From positions 3,906,001 through 3,970,000 of the forward strand of contig NZ_CP087134.1 of assembly GCF_020911925.1 (NCBI RefSeq): a stretch of DNA of 64,000 bases, in the 5' to 3' direction. Shown piece after piece: positions 55,875 to 64,000 of the stretch. Made by a program: the position numbers and the translations under genes. Source of the stretch: Flavobacterium cupriresistens (lineage in GTDB: Bacteria > Bacteroidota > Bacteroidia > Flavobacteriales > Flavobacteriaceae). The notes beneath the pieces were generated by a model that had not been told where the DNA came from, did not search any database, and worked only from the letters and a program-made list of their open reading frames with translations. Each line of letters begins with the position of its first letter. The first letter of the stretch is position 1.

Positions 55875-55958
55875 GTCATTTCGACGAAGGAGAAATCACA
55901 CACGCTGAGCACGCACTGTATGGAATATTGGATGTAATTTCTCCTTCGTCGAAATGAC
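55875..55958. repeat. Perfect 22-bp inverted repeat GTCATTTCGACGAAGG...
   Basis: Arm 55875-55896 (GTCATTTCGACGAAGG, then AGAAAT) and arm 55937-55958 are exact inverse complements with a 40-nt loop. A second, diverged copy lies at about 56000-56095 (right arm GATTTCTCCTTTGTCGAAAT). The core TTCGAC/GTCGAA also occurs in the fragments at 56153 and 59145. Confidence 0.8.
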
Positions 55959-56280
55959 GAAAAAAACAAATTAGCGTTTGGAATTTGGAATTCAGACTAT
56001 TCATTTCTAGGTACGAGAAATCACAATAGTATTTTCGCTTAAGAAAGGAAAATCTTTGTCGAGTTACGTGTGTGATTTCTCCTTTGTCGAAATGACAAAA
56101 AAAGGGGCTGAAATTCCAATACTAAAATTCCAAGTTCCATACTTCTCCCAAATGTCACCCTGAGCGAAGTCGAAGGCTTATTCCCGAAATCGCCTATCTT
56201 TTAAACATAATGCCTCTAAATTCGAAATGACAAAAAAAAACAAATTAGCGTTTGGAATTTGGAATTTCAAATATTAAATT

Positions 56281-57540
56281 TTAACTCCTCTTATCCGGTC
56301 TGATAATCATTCTCAAAGACTGATCTCGTGCAAAATAAGCCACCATCCAGTTCCAGAACGTATTCAGTCTGTTTCTATAAGTAATCAACGATATTAAGTG
56401 TATAAACAACCAAATAATCCAGGCGAAAAATCCTTTAAAATGCCATTTTGGACTTGGTAAATCTACTACCGCTTTATTTTTCCCTATAATAGCCATCGAG
56501 CCTTTATCGTTGTAAGTAAAAGCTTTAAGAGGTTTGTTGTGAACCATCGCTTTAAAATTCTTAGCCAGATTTAACCCTTGTTGAATGGCAACCTGAGCTA
56601 CCTGAGGATGCCCGTCGGGGAATTTTTGATCTCCGGCTAAAATAGCAGTATCGCCAATGGCATATACATTTTCAAGACCATTCACTTTATTGTATTGATC
56701 CGTTGCCATACGTCTGCCACGACCATAACTTTCTGTTGGAATACCCTCAAAAAGTTTAGCCGAAACACCGGCTGCCCAAATTAGATTTTTGGTCTGAATC
56801 GTTTCTCCGTTAGCAAAATGAACGGTATCATTAATATAATCGGTAACACGGCTGTTTAGTTTTACTACAACTCCCAGTTTGGTTAACGCTTCTAAAGTAT
56901 CTTTTTGTGAAGCTACACTCATTGGAGCCAGTAAAGCATCTCCTCCGTCTACTAAATAGACATTGCTGGCAGATGTTTCTAATTCCGGATATTCTTTGAG
57001 TAATATATTTTTACGCATTTCAGCAAACATTCCTGAAACTTCCACTCCGGTAGGTCCTCCACCGGCTACCACAATCGTTAGTAATTTACGGCGTTTGCGA
57101 ATATCTTTGGTTATAGCGGCTTTTTCGAGGTTTTTAAGCAACGTATTTCGCATTTCGATGGCATCATTTAAGGTTTTCATCGGAATGGCGTTTTTCATCA
57201 CGTTTTCCATGCCAAAATAACTAGTTTCTGCTCCTGTGGCAAAAACCAGATAATCGTAGCTCAATTCGCCATTGTTTAAGATTACTTTATTCTCTGCAGG
57301 AACTACAGAAACCAGTTCTCCTAAACGAAATTGAAGGTTCTTTTTGCCTGCAAAAAACTTTCTATAGGGATAACTAATGCTGGAAGGTTCCAGAAAAGCG
57401 GTTGCAACCTGATATATTAGTGGTGGGAAAAAATTGTAATTGTTCTTGTCTACAAGTGTAACTTGAATTTGAGGTTGATTTACAAGTTCCTTCGCCAGAT
57501 TTATACCTGCAAACCCACCTCCAATAATGACTATTTTCAT
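56281..57540 (-). CDS. ndh: Type II NADH:quinone oxidoreductase (NDH-2)
   Basis: The 419-residue flavoprotein starts MKIVIIGGGFAGINLAKEL (FAD site), has a second Rossmann motif TIVVAGGGPTGVEVSGMFA near residue 165 (NADH site), NLIWAAGV and VYAIGDTAI near 295 (FAD tail), and a quinone-site QQGLNLAKNF. The C-terminus (FFAWIIWLFIHLISLITYR then amphipathic basic helix) is the membrane-attachment part of NDH-2. It oxidises NADH without pumping protons and feeds menaquinone. It is a single gene with flanking repeat-rich spacers. Confidence 0.92.
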   Translation of the reverse strand: MKIVIIGGGFAGINLAKELVNQPQIQVTLVDKNNYNFFPPLIYQVATAFLEPSSISYPYRKFFAGKKNLQFRLGELVSVVPAENKVILNNGELSYDYLVFATGAETSYFGMENVMKNAIPMKTLNDAIEMRNTLLKNLEKAAITKDIRKRRKLLTIVVAGGGPTGVEVSGMFAEMRKNILLKEYPELETSASNVYLVDGGDALLAPMSVASQKDTLEALTKLGVVVKLNSRVTDYINDTVHFANGETIQTKNLIWAAGVSAKLFEGIPTESYGRGRRMATDQYNKVNGLENVYAIGDTAILAGDQKFPDGHPQVAQVAIQQGLNLAKNFKAMVHNKPLKAFTYNDKGSMAIIGKNKAVVDLPSPKWHFKGFFAWIIWLFIHLISLITYRNRLNTFWNWMVAYFARDQSLRMIIRPDKRS

Positions 57541-57627
57541 ATATATTGTTTTACGAATAAGATAATTTTCTTTTAAAAATCACCTTAAAAGTACAATATA
57601 ATTAAACAGCTACAAAGCCAACATATC

Positions 57628-58962
57628 TTACTTTTTGAATTTTTTAACAGGTTTTTCAACTACATCGATTTTGTTCTGCAAAACATAATTTGCTAACAGT
57701 TTTTCAATCAACTCCTCTTTGGTTAAATGATGAAAAACAGTTTTCACTTTTGTTTTTAATTCAGCAGAAAGATCATGATTCGGTTTGGTTTTGAAAATTT
57801 GTTTTGCCCAAAGAAGTGTATTGTTCTCCTCTAAACTTACTGCTGTTGGTTTTTTAAATTCAATGAATTTTAAATCCAATTCTTTTTCAAATTCAGCAAT
57901 TTCAGCCACTTCCTCCTCTTGCAGAACGGTTAAAGAAAGTCCTTTTGCACCTGCTCTGGCTGTTCTTCCACTTCTGTGAACGTAAGCTTCGTAAGTATCC
58001 GGTAAATGATAGTTGACTACATAAGAGATTTCTTTTACATCTATTCCTCTGGCAGCCAAATCTGTAGCAACCAAAATATTGATATGTCCTTCACGAAATT
58101 GCTCCATAATTCGATCACGAATTCCTTGTGACAAACTACCGTGAAGTGCTCCTGAAGAAAAACGGTTTATAGCCAGATTTTTAGCCAGTTTGTTTACTGC
58201 TGCTTTGGTTTTACAGAAAATAATTCCGCGTTCCCCTTCTCTGGAATTCAAAAAGTGCATTAGTACATCCAATTTTTCAATCGGATCAACCACTATGTAT
58301 TCGTGATCAATTCCCTGATTACCAATTGTCTCCATATTGGCACTAACCTGAACTACATCTTTGTGTAAATAATTCTGAACCAGTTGCTTAATTGTTCCGG
58401 GCAAAGTAGCTGAGAACAATAAAGTACGGTGTTTTTTAGGCAATTCGGCAATGATTTCGTCTAAGCTTTCTTTTAGAATAGAGACCATTTCGTCCGCTTC
58501 ATCTAAAACCAAAAATTTTGTTTGTTTTAAGTCAACAGCTTTGCGTTGAATCAAATCAATTAAACGTCCCGGAGTTGCTACAACAATATGGGTTGGTTGT
58601 GCAAGACGTTCCATTTGTGGTTTTATTGGGATTCCACCACAAGTAGCTGCAATAGAAAGATTTGGAATGTGTTTTCCAAAATCTTCCAGATTTCTGAAAA
58701 TCTGATGTCCAAGTTCTCTTGTTGGCACCAAAATAACAGCCTGAACAATTGGCGATGTGGTATCGATCAATTGCAATAATGGCAATCCAAAAGCTGCTGT
58801 TTTTCCGGTTCCGGTTTTGGCTAAACCTACCAGATCGTGAGTTTCAGCCAAAAGAAGCGGAATCGTTTTTTGTTGTATTTCTGTTGGCTCAACAATATTC
58901 AATTCGCTTAACGCTTTTAAAATTGGCGCTGAAATTCCTAATTCTGAGAATGGTTTAGACAT
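57628..58962 (-). CDS. DEAD-box ATP-dependent RNA helicase
   Basis: The 444-residue protein has all DEAD-box motifs: Q motif (SELGISAPILKALSELNI), Walker A AKTGTGKTAAFGLP, PTRELGHQI, TPGRLIDL, DEAD in LVLDEADEM, SAT in LLFSATLPG, and HRSGRTARAG. It lacks a long basic C-terminal tail; the end is a short helical extension plus KKFKK. It probably acts in ribosome assembly or cold adaptation like RhlE/DeaD relatives. Single gene, 87 bp upstream-adjacent to ndh on the same strand. Confidence 0.95.
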   Translation of the reverse strand: MSKPFSELGISAPILKALSELNIVEPTEIQQKTIPLLLAETHDLVGLAKTGTGKTAAFGLPLLQLIDTTSPIVQAVILVPTRELGHQIFRNLEDFGKHIPNLSIAATCGGIPIKPQMERLAQPTHIVVATPGRLIDLIQRKAVDLKQTKFLVLDEADEMVSILKESLDEIIAELPKKHRTLLFSATLPGTIKQLVQNYLHKDVVQVSANMETIGNQGIDHEYIVVDPIEKLDVLMHFLNSREGERGIIFCKTKAAVNKLAKNLAINRFSSGALHGSLSQGIRDRIMEQFREGHINILVATDLAARGIDVKEISYVVNYHLPDTYEAYVHRSGRTARAGAKGLSLTVLQEEEVAEIAEFEKELDLKFIEFKKPTAVSLEENNTLLWAKQIFKTKPNHDLSAELKTKVKTVFHHLTKEELIEKLLANYVLQNKIDVVEKPVKKFKK

Positions 58963-59217
58963 GTTTTTTTTATTTTAAATTTATGAGTTTAGATTCCGGA
59001 TTTACCTCTGGTCTCTAAATTATTGAACCATTAAGGGATTAAGTTTCATTAAGCGTTGAACTTAATTTTTCTAAATACCTTAATGGTTTATTCTTGAATG
59101 AAATTCCAATTTTTTAAATTCCAAATTCCAACTGAGGGGCGCTCGCTTCGACTTCGCTCAGCGGGACAACCTGAAACTTGAAACTTGAAACCTGAAACTT
59201 AGAAACTTTCGCTACTC
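58963..59217. other. Intergenic repeats between the two helicase genes
   Basis: Contains an inverted pair AACCATTAAGG (59026-59036) and CCTTAATGGTT (59078-59088), an AAATTCCAAATTCCAA stretch, a TTCGACTTCGCTCAGCGGGA fragment of the TTCGAC family, and a short (TGAAACT)n-like run near 59172-59200. Confidence 0.6.
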
Positions 59218-60756
59218 TCAGTCCGGCTCGTTCATGATTTTCTCGCGGTATTTTTTACCGATTAGCAGAACCATTTTTAGTTTGTAATCGTCAACCAGCC
59301 ATTCGCGGTAGTTTTTACTACATTGACTTAGACATTTTGCGTAACGTTTGATACGGCAATCGATATCGTCATCTAATTCTTTACCAAGAGATTTTGCTTC
59401 TTGCAAAGTTTCTGTATTGTCTACACACATTGAAGCGTGTTGCTCTAGTGATTTGTCTAATACTACTTTTGAACGTAAGTTTTGCTTGATGATTAGTTTG
59501 TGCTCTTCATCAACATCAAAAGTTACATCTGCAGTTTTACTGAATTTTGCGCGTAATTCCGGTGGCATGCTGTATTTGAAATACAATTCAATTTCCGTAT
59601 CATCACGAAGGTTTTCAAGGTAAAACTCAGGGGATTTAAAGATGTGTTGCCAGTTTACCGGCTCACTCCATAAACCAAAACGAGCAGCATTATTACCTAA
59701 ATCGATTACTGTAAACTCGTCTTTACCAGGTAATTTACGAGATCCACGACCAATCATCTGGTAGTATAAAGTTAATGATTTTGTTGCTCTGTTTAAGATA
59801 ATAGTTTCAACTGTTGGCTCATCAAAACCTGTGGTCAAGATTCCAACCGATGTTAAAATCGCGTCCGGAGTCTTTTTGAACCATTGTAAGATGTCTTTAC
59901 GTTCTTCAGAACTACTTGTATTATCAAGGTGTCTGATGTCGTAACCTGCTTCTCTAAACGTTTCATATACATACAATGAGGTATGAATACCATTATTGAA
60001 AATCAAGGTCTTTTTTCCTAACGAACGTTCTGTATAAGCATGCAAGAGTTTTTCCTGCATGATGGTGTTGGTATATAAATCGTCAGATGATTTTACGGTG
60101 TAATCTCCATTAATACCCACTTTAAGCGACGTTAAGCCTACATCATAACTGTATGTGGTAGCACGCGCCAAAAATCCTTTGTCAATCAATGAACTAATGG
60201 TATCACCCACAATAAGTTCATTATAACTTTGGTGCATTGGTAATTTTATATTCGAACTCAAAGGAGTTGCTGTTACTCCAAGAATAAAAGCGTTTTTGAA
60301 TGAGTTTAATAACTTACGGAATGAGTTGTAGTGTGCCTCATCGATAATAACCAAACCAATGTTGTCAAGGTGTAGCTTCTCGTCGTTGATACGGTTTTTT
60401 AAAGTCTCAACCATTGCCACAAAACAAGAAAAATCGTTCTGATCCGGTAATTCTTTTACTTTACTATTGATGATTTTATTTGAAACTCCAAAGCCTTTCA
60501 GCATTTTCGAAGTCTGTTTGCAAAGCTCGATACGGTGGGTTAAAACAACTACTTTTTTATCATTATTAGCCAAATAGCGACGAACGATTTCAGAAAAAAT
60601 TACTGTTTTTCCTCCACCGGTCGGTAATTGATATAATAAGTGATGTTGAGTAGGAGCATTGTCTAAACGATCAAAAATGGCATCGATGTCACCTTTTTGG
60701 TATGCATAAAGTTCTTTTTTCTCTTCTCTTTCTATTTCTAAAGTGTTTTGAGACAT
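59218..60756 (-). CDS. SSL2-type DEAD/DEAH-box helicase
   Basis: The 512-residue protein has superfamily-2 motifs: LPTGGGKTVIFSE (Walker A, about 44-56), VVLTHRIELCKQ, VIIDEAH (DEAH), GVTATPLSS, and MIGRGSRKLPGKD (motif VI) with TVIDLGNNAARFG. The layout resembles SSL2/XPB-like and RES-subunit-like helicases. No methylase or nuclease is encoded nearby, so a restriction system is not supported. The C-terminal about 120 residues are family-specific. It precedes the DUF6155 gene on the opposite side with a 108-bp gap. Confidence 0.9.
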   Translation of the reverse strand: MSQNTLEIEREEKKELYAYQKGDIDAIFDRLDNAPTQHHLLYQLPTGGGKTVIFSEIVRRYLANNDKKVVVLTHRIELCKQTSKMLKGFGVSNKIINSKVKELPDQNDFSCFVAMVETLKNRINDEKLHLDNIGLVIIDEAHYNSFRKLLNSFKNAFILGVTATPLSSNIKLPMHQSYNELIVGDTISSLIDKGFLARATTYSYDVGLTSLKVGINGDYTVKSSDDLYTNTIMQEKLLHAYTERSLGKKTLIFNNGIHTSLYVYETFREAGYDIRHLDNTSSSEERKDILQWFKKTPDAILTSVGILTTGFDEPTVETIILNRATKSLTLYYQMIGRGSRKLPGKDEFTVIDLGNNAARFGLWSEPVNWQHIFKSPEFYLENLRDDTEIELYFKYSMPPELRAKFSKTADVTFDVDEEHKLIIKQNLRSKVVLDKSLEQHASMCVDNTETLQEAKSLGKELDDDIDCRIKRYAKCLSQCSKNYREWLVDDYKLKMVLLIGKKYREKIMNEPD

Positions 60757-60864
60757 TGTAAATTTTTGGATTTTTGCAAAAGTACACCTAAAAAACAGTT
60801 TTTCATCTTATTTTAACTTAAAATAAATGATTCTTTTTAATAAGATTTTTTATAGGAAGTGTTT

Positions 60865-61398
60865 TTATTGGTCGATTTTCTCCAAAAGTATCTCAAATTC
60901 GTAGCTGTTTTTCCACTTTTGTTGCATTGTTTCTTGGTAAACAGAAACGATTCTGGTCTTAAATTCACTCAAAATACCATTAGAAATGGTAAAATGCACG
61001 AGCTGCTCAAAAGAATTCAACATGCTTTTAAAAAACAATTCCTGCTTGATCGGGTTTTGAGCGGAATAAGTTTGTGCGATTTCAATATTATACAGCATCA
61101 CATCTGCAATTACAAACGGATCAACTCCCAGTGAAATAAAATGTTTGATGTATTTCTGTGCCACAGAGCGACGCATTTTTGCTTTTGGCCGCCTCTTGGC
61201 CTGTGGCTTTTTTATCGGAAAATATTCCTGCGAAATCTTAACCTTACACTCCTGTAAAAGCTTATCTTCTTTTGGATTAAAAGCAAAATCATAATAGGTT
61301 TTTACGGGACTGAATTTCTCATACAATTCGATAATTTGTTCTTCGAGTTGTTCTTTATTTAATTCTGCCAAGTATTTTTTTAAATCACGTTTACTCAT
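60865..61398 (-). CDS. DUF6155 family protein
   Basis: The start at 61398 (MSKRDLKKYLAELNKEQLEE) was chosen over ATG 61404. The 177-residue product is charged and helical, with a basic stretch KKPQAKRRPKAKMRRSVAQK near residue 75 and no membrane segment. It matches what I know of DUF6155 proteins, which are widespread in Flavobacteriia and uncharacterised. The basic patch could contact nucleic acid. It is upstream of the helicase gene on the same strand, 108 bp apart. Confidence 0.75.
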   Translation of the reverse strand: MSKRDLKKYLAELNKEQLEEQIIELYEKFSPVKTYYDFAFNPKEDKLLQECKVKISQEYFPIKKPQAKRRPKAKMRRSVAQKYIKHFISLGVDPFVIADVMLYNIEIAQTYSAQNPIKQELFFKSMLNSFEQLVHFTISNGILSEFKTRIVSVYQETMQQKWKNSYEFEILLEKIDQ

Positions 61399-61501
61399 TA
61401 TCAAAGTTTAAGATTGTAAAAGTAAATTACTTTTGGGTTTCATACTCATAATGCCGACGATAATACTTAATTTTGCCTGTATAAACTCAAAAAACAAATA
61501 C

Positions 61502-61789
61502 ATGCTCAAGATTTTTAAAGTTACCGCAATTTTAGAAGGAATCTCTTTTTTAGTATTAATAGCCAATATGCTTTTTCTTAAAACAAACAATCCGGAACTC
61601 TACCACACTATAGTGCGCCCTTTCGGAATGGGACATGGCGTGTTATTTATTGCTTATGTTGTCTTAGCCTTTTTATTGAAAAAATCTCAAAACTGGGATT
61701 TAAAAACTTTCGCCATCATTCTAATCGCTTCTTTAATTCCTTTTGGAACTTTTTATATTGAAAAAAAATATTTAGAGCACAATGCATAA
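61502..61789 (+). CDS. DUF3817 small membrane protein
   Basis: The start at 61502 (MLKIFKVTAILEGISFLVLI) fits the family; the longer frame from 61433 adds a cryptic hydrophobic stretch. The 95-residue protein has about three membrane helices and the DUF3817 motifs ILEGISFLVL, HGVLFIAYVVLAF and PFGTFYIEKKYL. The stop overlaps the mechanosensitive channel gene by 8 bp, so both are co-translated. The function is unknown; the pairing suggests a membrane-tension or envelope role. Confidence 0.85.
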   Translation: MLKIFKVTAILEGISFLVLIANMLFLKTNNPELYHTIVRPFGMGHGVLFIAYVVLAFLLKKSQNWDLKTFAIILIASLIPFGTFYIEKKYLEHNA

Positions 61790-63038
61790 ACTTTTGGATA
61801 AAATATTTAATTCTTTATATCCTGTTTTTAGAGATTGGGGAATGAGTCGCAACTTTGCGTCTTATGTCAGCCTGATTTTTAATATCATCATCTTGGTGGT
61901 GCTGGCTTATATTATTTATTATGCCGCCAAGTTTCTTTTGGTAACGTTGACAGCTGTTTTTGCGCAACGTACCAAAACAAAATTTGACGATTATTTAATT
62001 CAGAATAAAACAACGAGATATACCGCTTATCTGATTCCGTTTTTTTTCATTTTTAAAGCCGTTCCCGTAATCTTAGATAAATACGAATACTGGGAATCTA
62101 TTTTTGGAAAAATTGTTGGGGTTTATATTGTTTTGCTGGGTCTATGGATCGTTCGCACCATTTTTAATTCCCTACGCGATTATTTAAAGCAAAAACCGGA
62201 ATACAGCGACAAGCCAATTGACAGTTTTGTTCAGGTCATCATGATCGTACTTTGGATTTTTGGTGTTGCCATTATTATTTCGAAATTATTCGGAATAAAA
62301 CAAGGCGAATTACTGACTATCTTAGGGACGCTTTCGGCGATTATCATCTTGATATTCAGAGATACTATTTTAGGATTTGTATCGAGTGTTCAGGTAGCCA
62401 TAAACGACATGGTTCGAATTGGTGACTGGATTACAATGGATAAATTTGGCGCTGATGGTGATGTTATTGAAATTAACCTGACAACGGTAAAAGTTCGAAA
62501 TTTCGACAATACCATAACCACAATTCCAACCTACGCTTTGAGTTCCGATTCCTTTCAGAACTGGCGCGGGATGCAAAAATCAGATGGAAGACGTATCAAA
62601 AGGCATGTTTTAATAAAGAGCAGCAGCATTCGTTTTCTGAACGATGAAGATCTGAATCAGATGAAAAAAGTACAGCTGATTAGCCCTTATATCGAAAGCA
62701 GACAGGCAGAAATTGAAAAATACAATGATGTACGCGGTATAGACAAAACTTTAGCGCTAAACGGCCGAAACATGACGAATCTTGGATTGTTTCGCAAATA
62801 CATCATGCAGTATTTAATTACGCATCCAGGACTTAATAAAGACATGCATATGATGTGCCGTCAATTGCAATCTACTGCTCACGGTGTTCCGTTAGAGATA
62901 TACGCTTTCTCAAGTGATAAACGTTGGGCCAATTACGAATACATCATGGCCGATATTTTTGACCACGTCATGGCTTCTGTAGAATATTTTGACCTTGAAA
63001 TCTTCGAACTGCCTTCTAAGATAGGACATCTCGATTAG
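61782..63038 (+). CDS. MscS-family mechanosensitive ion channel, YbdG-like
   Basis: The 418-residue protein has about four to five N-terminal helices, then the MscS pore helix region (GTLSAIIILIFRDTILGFV) and the beta domain (VQVAINDMVRIGDWITMD, ADGDVIEINLTTVKVRNFD, TIPTYALSSDSFQNWRGM). NWRGMQKSDGRRIKR is close to the corresponding segment of E. coli YbdG, and length is nearly the same. It gates in response to membrane tension or osmotic stress. It overlaps the DUF3817 gene upstream. Confidence 0.93.
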   Translation: MHKLLDKIFNSLYPVFRDWGMSRNFASYVSLIFNIIILVVLAYIIYYAAKFLLVTLTAVFAQRTKTKFDDYLIQNKTTRYTAYLIPFFFIFKAVPVILDKYEYWESIFGKIVGVYIVLLGLWIVRTIFNSLRDYLKQKPEYSDKPIDSFVQVIMIVLWIFGVAIIISKLFGIKQGELLTILGTLSAIIILIFRDTILGFVSSVQVAINDMVRIGDWITMDKFGADGDVIEINLTTVKVRNFDNTITTIPTYALSSDSFQNWRGMQKSDGRRIKRHVLIKSSSIRFLNDEDLNQMKKVQLISPYIESRQAEIEKYNDVRGIDKTLALNGRNMTNLGLFRKYIMQYLITHPGLNKDMHMMCRQLQSTAHGVPLEIYAFSSDKRWANYEYIMADIFDHVMASVEYFDLEIFELPSKIGHLD

Positions 63039-63050
63039 ATATTTTTTTTC

Positions 63051-63411
63051 TAAACCATATAAGTTATATAAGTTCATATTAATTGGAGTCAAAAATAAGC
63101 GCAAAGCTTAAATGGACTTATGTAACTTATATGGTTTAAAACCTCGTCTTTTCTCTAATCTTATTTCTTTATAAGTCATATAAGTTCATGTAAACTGGAG
63201 TCAAAAAATTAGCGCAAAGCTTAAATGGACTTATATAACTTATATGGTTTAAAACCTCGCCTTTTCTCTAATCTTATTTCTCTATAAGTCATATAAGTTC
63301 ATGTAAACTGGAGTCAAAAAATTAGCGCAAAGCTTAAATGAACTTATATTAACCGGAGTCAAAAATAAGCGCAAAGCTTAAATGGACTTATATAACTTAT
63401 ATGGTTTAAAA
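63051..63411. repeat. Tandem palindromic repeat, 113-bp period
   Basis: GCGCAAAGCTTAAATGGA-type cores start at 63099, 63212, 63325 and 63369; the first three are 113 bp apart and the last is a shortened unit 44 bp on. Each full unit begins with an AACCATATAAGTTATATAAG-like or ATAAGTCATATAAG arm and ends with the inverse CTTATATAACTTATATGGTT, so single units can fold back. The block fills the spacer between convergent genes. Confidence 0.88.
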
Positions 63412-63426
63412 TTTAAAAACCTTTCC

Positions 63427-63858
63427 TTACTGTTTTACCTCTTCAAAGACAAATCTTCCGTTCTTGTAATCTATCGGTACATCGGGAACATAACAAGGGA
63501 GATTCATATAGGTACCTACTACTCCACTTCCTAAAATCAGTTTGTTGTCTTTTTTAAGGAGTGCCAAAGGAACCCTTTTCCAACTACCTCCAAAGGTGAT
63601 GTAATGGTAATCTCCGCGCAAGATATTTTCTTTAATATCTCCTCTTACATCTCCGGAGTCTTTTCCGATTTTGTAATGCAAGATTTCGTATCGCCCATAA
63701 AATCTCTTATTATTCATTTTTAACCGCAGAATTGCAGTGTCTTTGTTATTTACAGCGCGGTATAAAACACTTCTGTACGAGTCCTGACCTTCTTTTGAAT
63801 TGCAGGATAATAAAACGACAACAACTAATAAAGAAACAATTTTAAGGGCTTTTACCAT
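63427..63858 (-). CDS. Small hypothetical lipoprotein
   Basis: The 143-residue product has a lipoprotein signal (VSLLVVVVLLSC, Cys at about residue 19). The mature part of about 120 residues is beta-rich (NNKRFYGRYEILHYKIGKD; GDVRGDIKENILRGDYHYI; ITFGGSWKRVPLALLKKDN), of a lipocalin-like or META/heat-inducible-like flavour. I do not recognise a named family. It follows, on the minus strand, the gene cut by the window end with a 14-bp gap, so the two may form an operon. Confidence 0.75.
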   Translation of the reverse strand: MVKALKIVSLLVVVVLLSCNSKEGQDSYRSVLYRAVNNKDTAILRLKMNNKRFYGRYEILHYKIGKDSGDVRGDIKENILRGDYHYITFGGSWKRVPLALLKKDNKLILGSGVVGTYMNLPCYVPDVPIDYKNGRFVFEEVKQ

Positions 63859-63872
63859 TACTTAATTTTTTA

Positions 63873-64000
63873 TTATAAACGATCTTTTACAAACTCAATT
63901 TGTGTCTTTCCGTGTGCCAACGGCTTTCCGTTTTCGTCCAGATTAACCATTGTGGTATTATCAATTGTAATGATGATTTCACGCGTCATCATATTTCTTA
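63873..64000 (-). CDS. C-terminal fragment of a possible acyl-CoA thioesterase (gene cut by window edge)
   Basis: Only the last 41 codons are visible: TREIIITIDNTTMVNLDENG, then KPLAHGKTQIEFVKDRL and stop at 63875-63873. The TIDNTTMVNLDENGKP segment followed by HGKT reads like the end of flavobacterial hotdog acyl-CoA thioesterases (a final strand then tail). The start and active site lie beyond the window, so the call is tentative. Confidence 0.4.
   Translation of the reverse strand, partial: RNMMTREIIITIDNTTMVNLDENGKPLAHGKTQIEFVKDRL

Larger units (their letters stand above)
55651..56280. other. Intergenic region with several repeat families
   Basis: The 630-bp spacer contains a terminator-like hairpin (55813-55845), the 22-bp inverted repeat (55875-55958), a degenerate copy of the same element (about 56000-56095), a GTCACCCTGAGCGAAGTCGA fragment near 56153, and three TTTGGAATTTGGAATT motifs (55850, 55978, 56250). 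No gene is visible. Confidence 0.65.

Noticed and set aside
59218..60756. Restriction or phage-defence helicase
   Set aside because: The helicase motifs fit, but no nuclease, methylase or other defence gene is adjacent and the neighbours are core genes.
63051..63411. CRISPR array
   Set aside because: Units are 113 bp, palindromic and nearly identical over the full length, with no unique spacers and no cas genes.

Overview
The window is low-GC DNA from a member of the Bacteroidota, almost certainly a Flavobacterium or close relative. The evidence is the many TonB-dependent receptors with CarboxypepD_reg-like N-termini, lipoprotein signals followed by Asp/Asn-rich linkers, promoters of the TTG-N19-TAnnTTTG type, families typical of the phylum (DUF4625, DUF4856, DUF4465, HTTM, imelysin), and AT-rich intergenic palindromes. 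I saw no rRNA, tRNA, CRISPR array, transposase or integrase.

Layout. 1-1.4 kb: the 3' end of a VIT/CCC1-type metal transporter and an unknown membrane protein. 1.7-7.8 kb: a probable zinc or other transition-metal uptake locus (His-rich small protein, His-rich DUF4625 lipoprotein, TonB receptor, second DUF4625-like lipoprotein, AztD-like lipoprotein) closed by a terminator. 7.9-13.3 kb: a tight seven-gene type III polyketide synthase operon with its own ketosynthase, dehydratase, ACP and phosphopantetheinyl transferase, plus a methyltransferase and a flavoprotein; it probably makes a tailored phenolic or pyrone lipid. 13.4-19.6 kb: a gene remnant, a TonB receptor, an unusual zinc-ribbon/FAD monooxygenase fusion, a PhzF protein and a truncated PI-PLC-like gene, separated by repeat-filled spacers.

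19.9-35.1 kb is the most unusual part: six co-directional genes I cannot assign to a known system. There are two duplicated about 110-127-aa proteins, a secreted 156-aa protein, a 1157-aa protein, a 496-aa protein that may have a GT-B-like fold, and a 2856-aa giant. The three large proteins have no visible Sec signal although they are Thr/Ser/Asn-rich and beta-rich like surface or phage-tail proteins.

35.5-44.6 kb: an iron-type uptake locus (DUF4856, imelysin-like lipoprotein, HTTM membrane protein, TonB receptor, with a convergent di-heme oxidoreductase and second imelysin). 44.8-46.1 kb: MgtC/SapB and a START-like protein. 46.1-47.2 kb: a tandemly duplicated, gene-free repeat block. 47.3-55.7 kb (minus strand): a vitamin B12 uptake operon led by a clear cobalamin riboswitch, then a BtuB-type receptor, a BtuG-like propeller lipoprotein, three paralogous surface lipoproteins and a DUF4465 lipoprotein. 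56.2-64 kb: housekeeping genes (type II NADH dehydrogenase, DEAD-box RNA helicase, SSL2-type helicase, DUF6155, DUF3817, a YbdG-like mechanosensitive channel), a 113-bp-period tandem repeat, a small lipoprotein and the 3' end of a possible thioesterase gene.

Functionally the window is dominated by outer-membrane acquisition loci (zinc-like, iron-like, B12, one of unknown substrate), one lipid-polyketide pathway, and one uncharacterised giant-protein locus. All functional assignments rest on reading motifs by eye; no database search was run.
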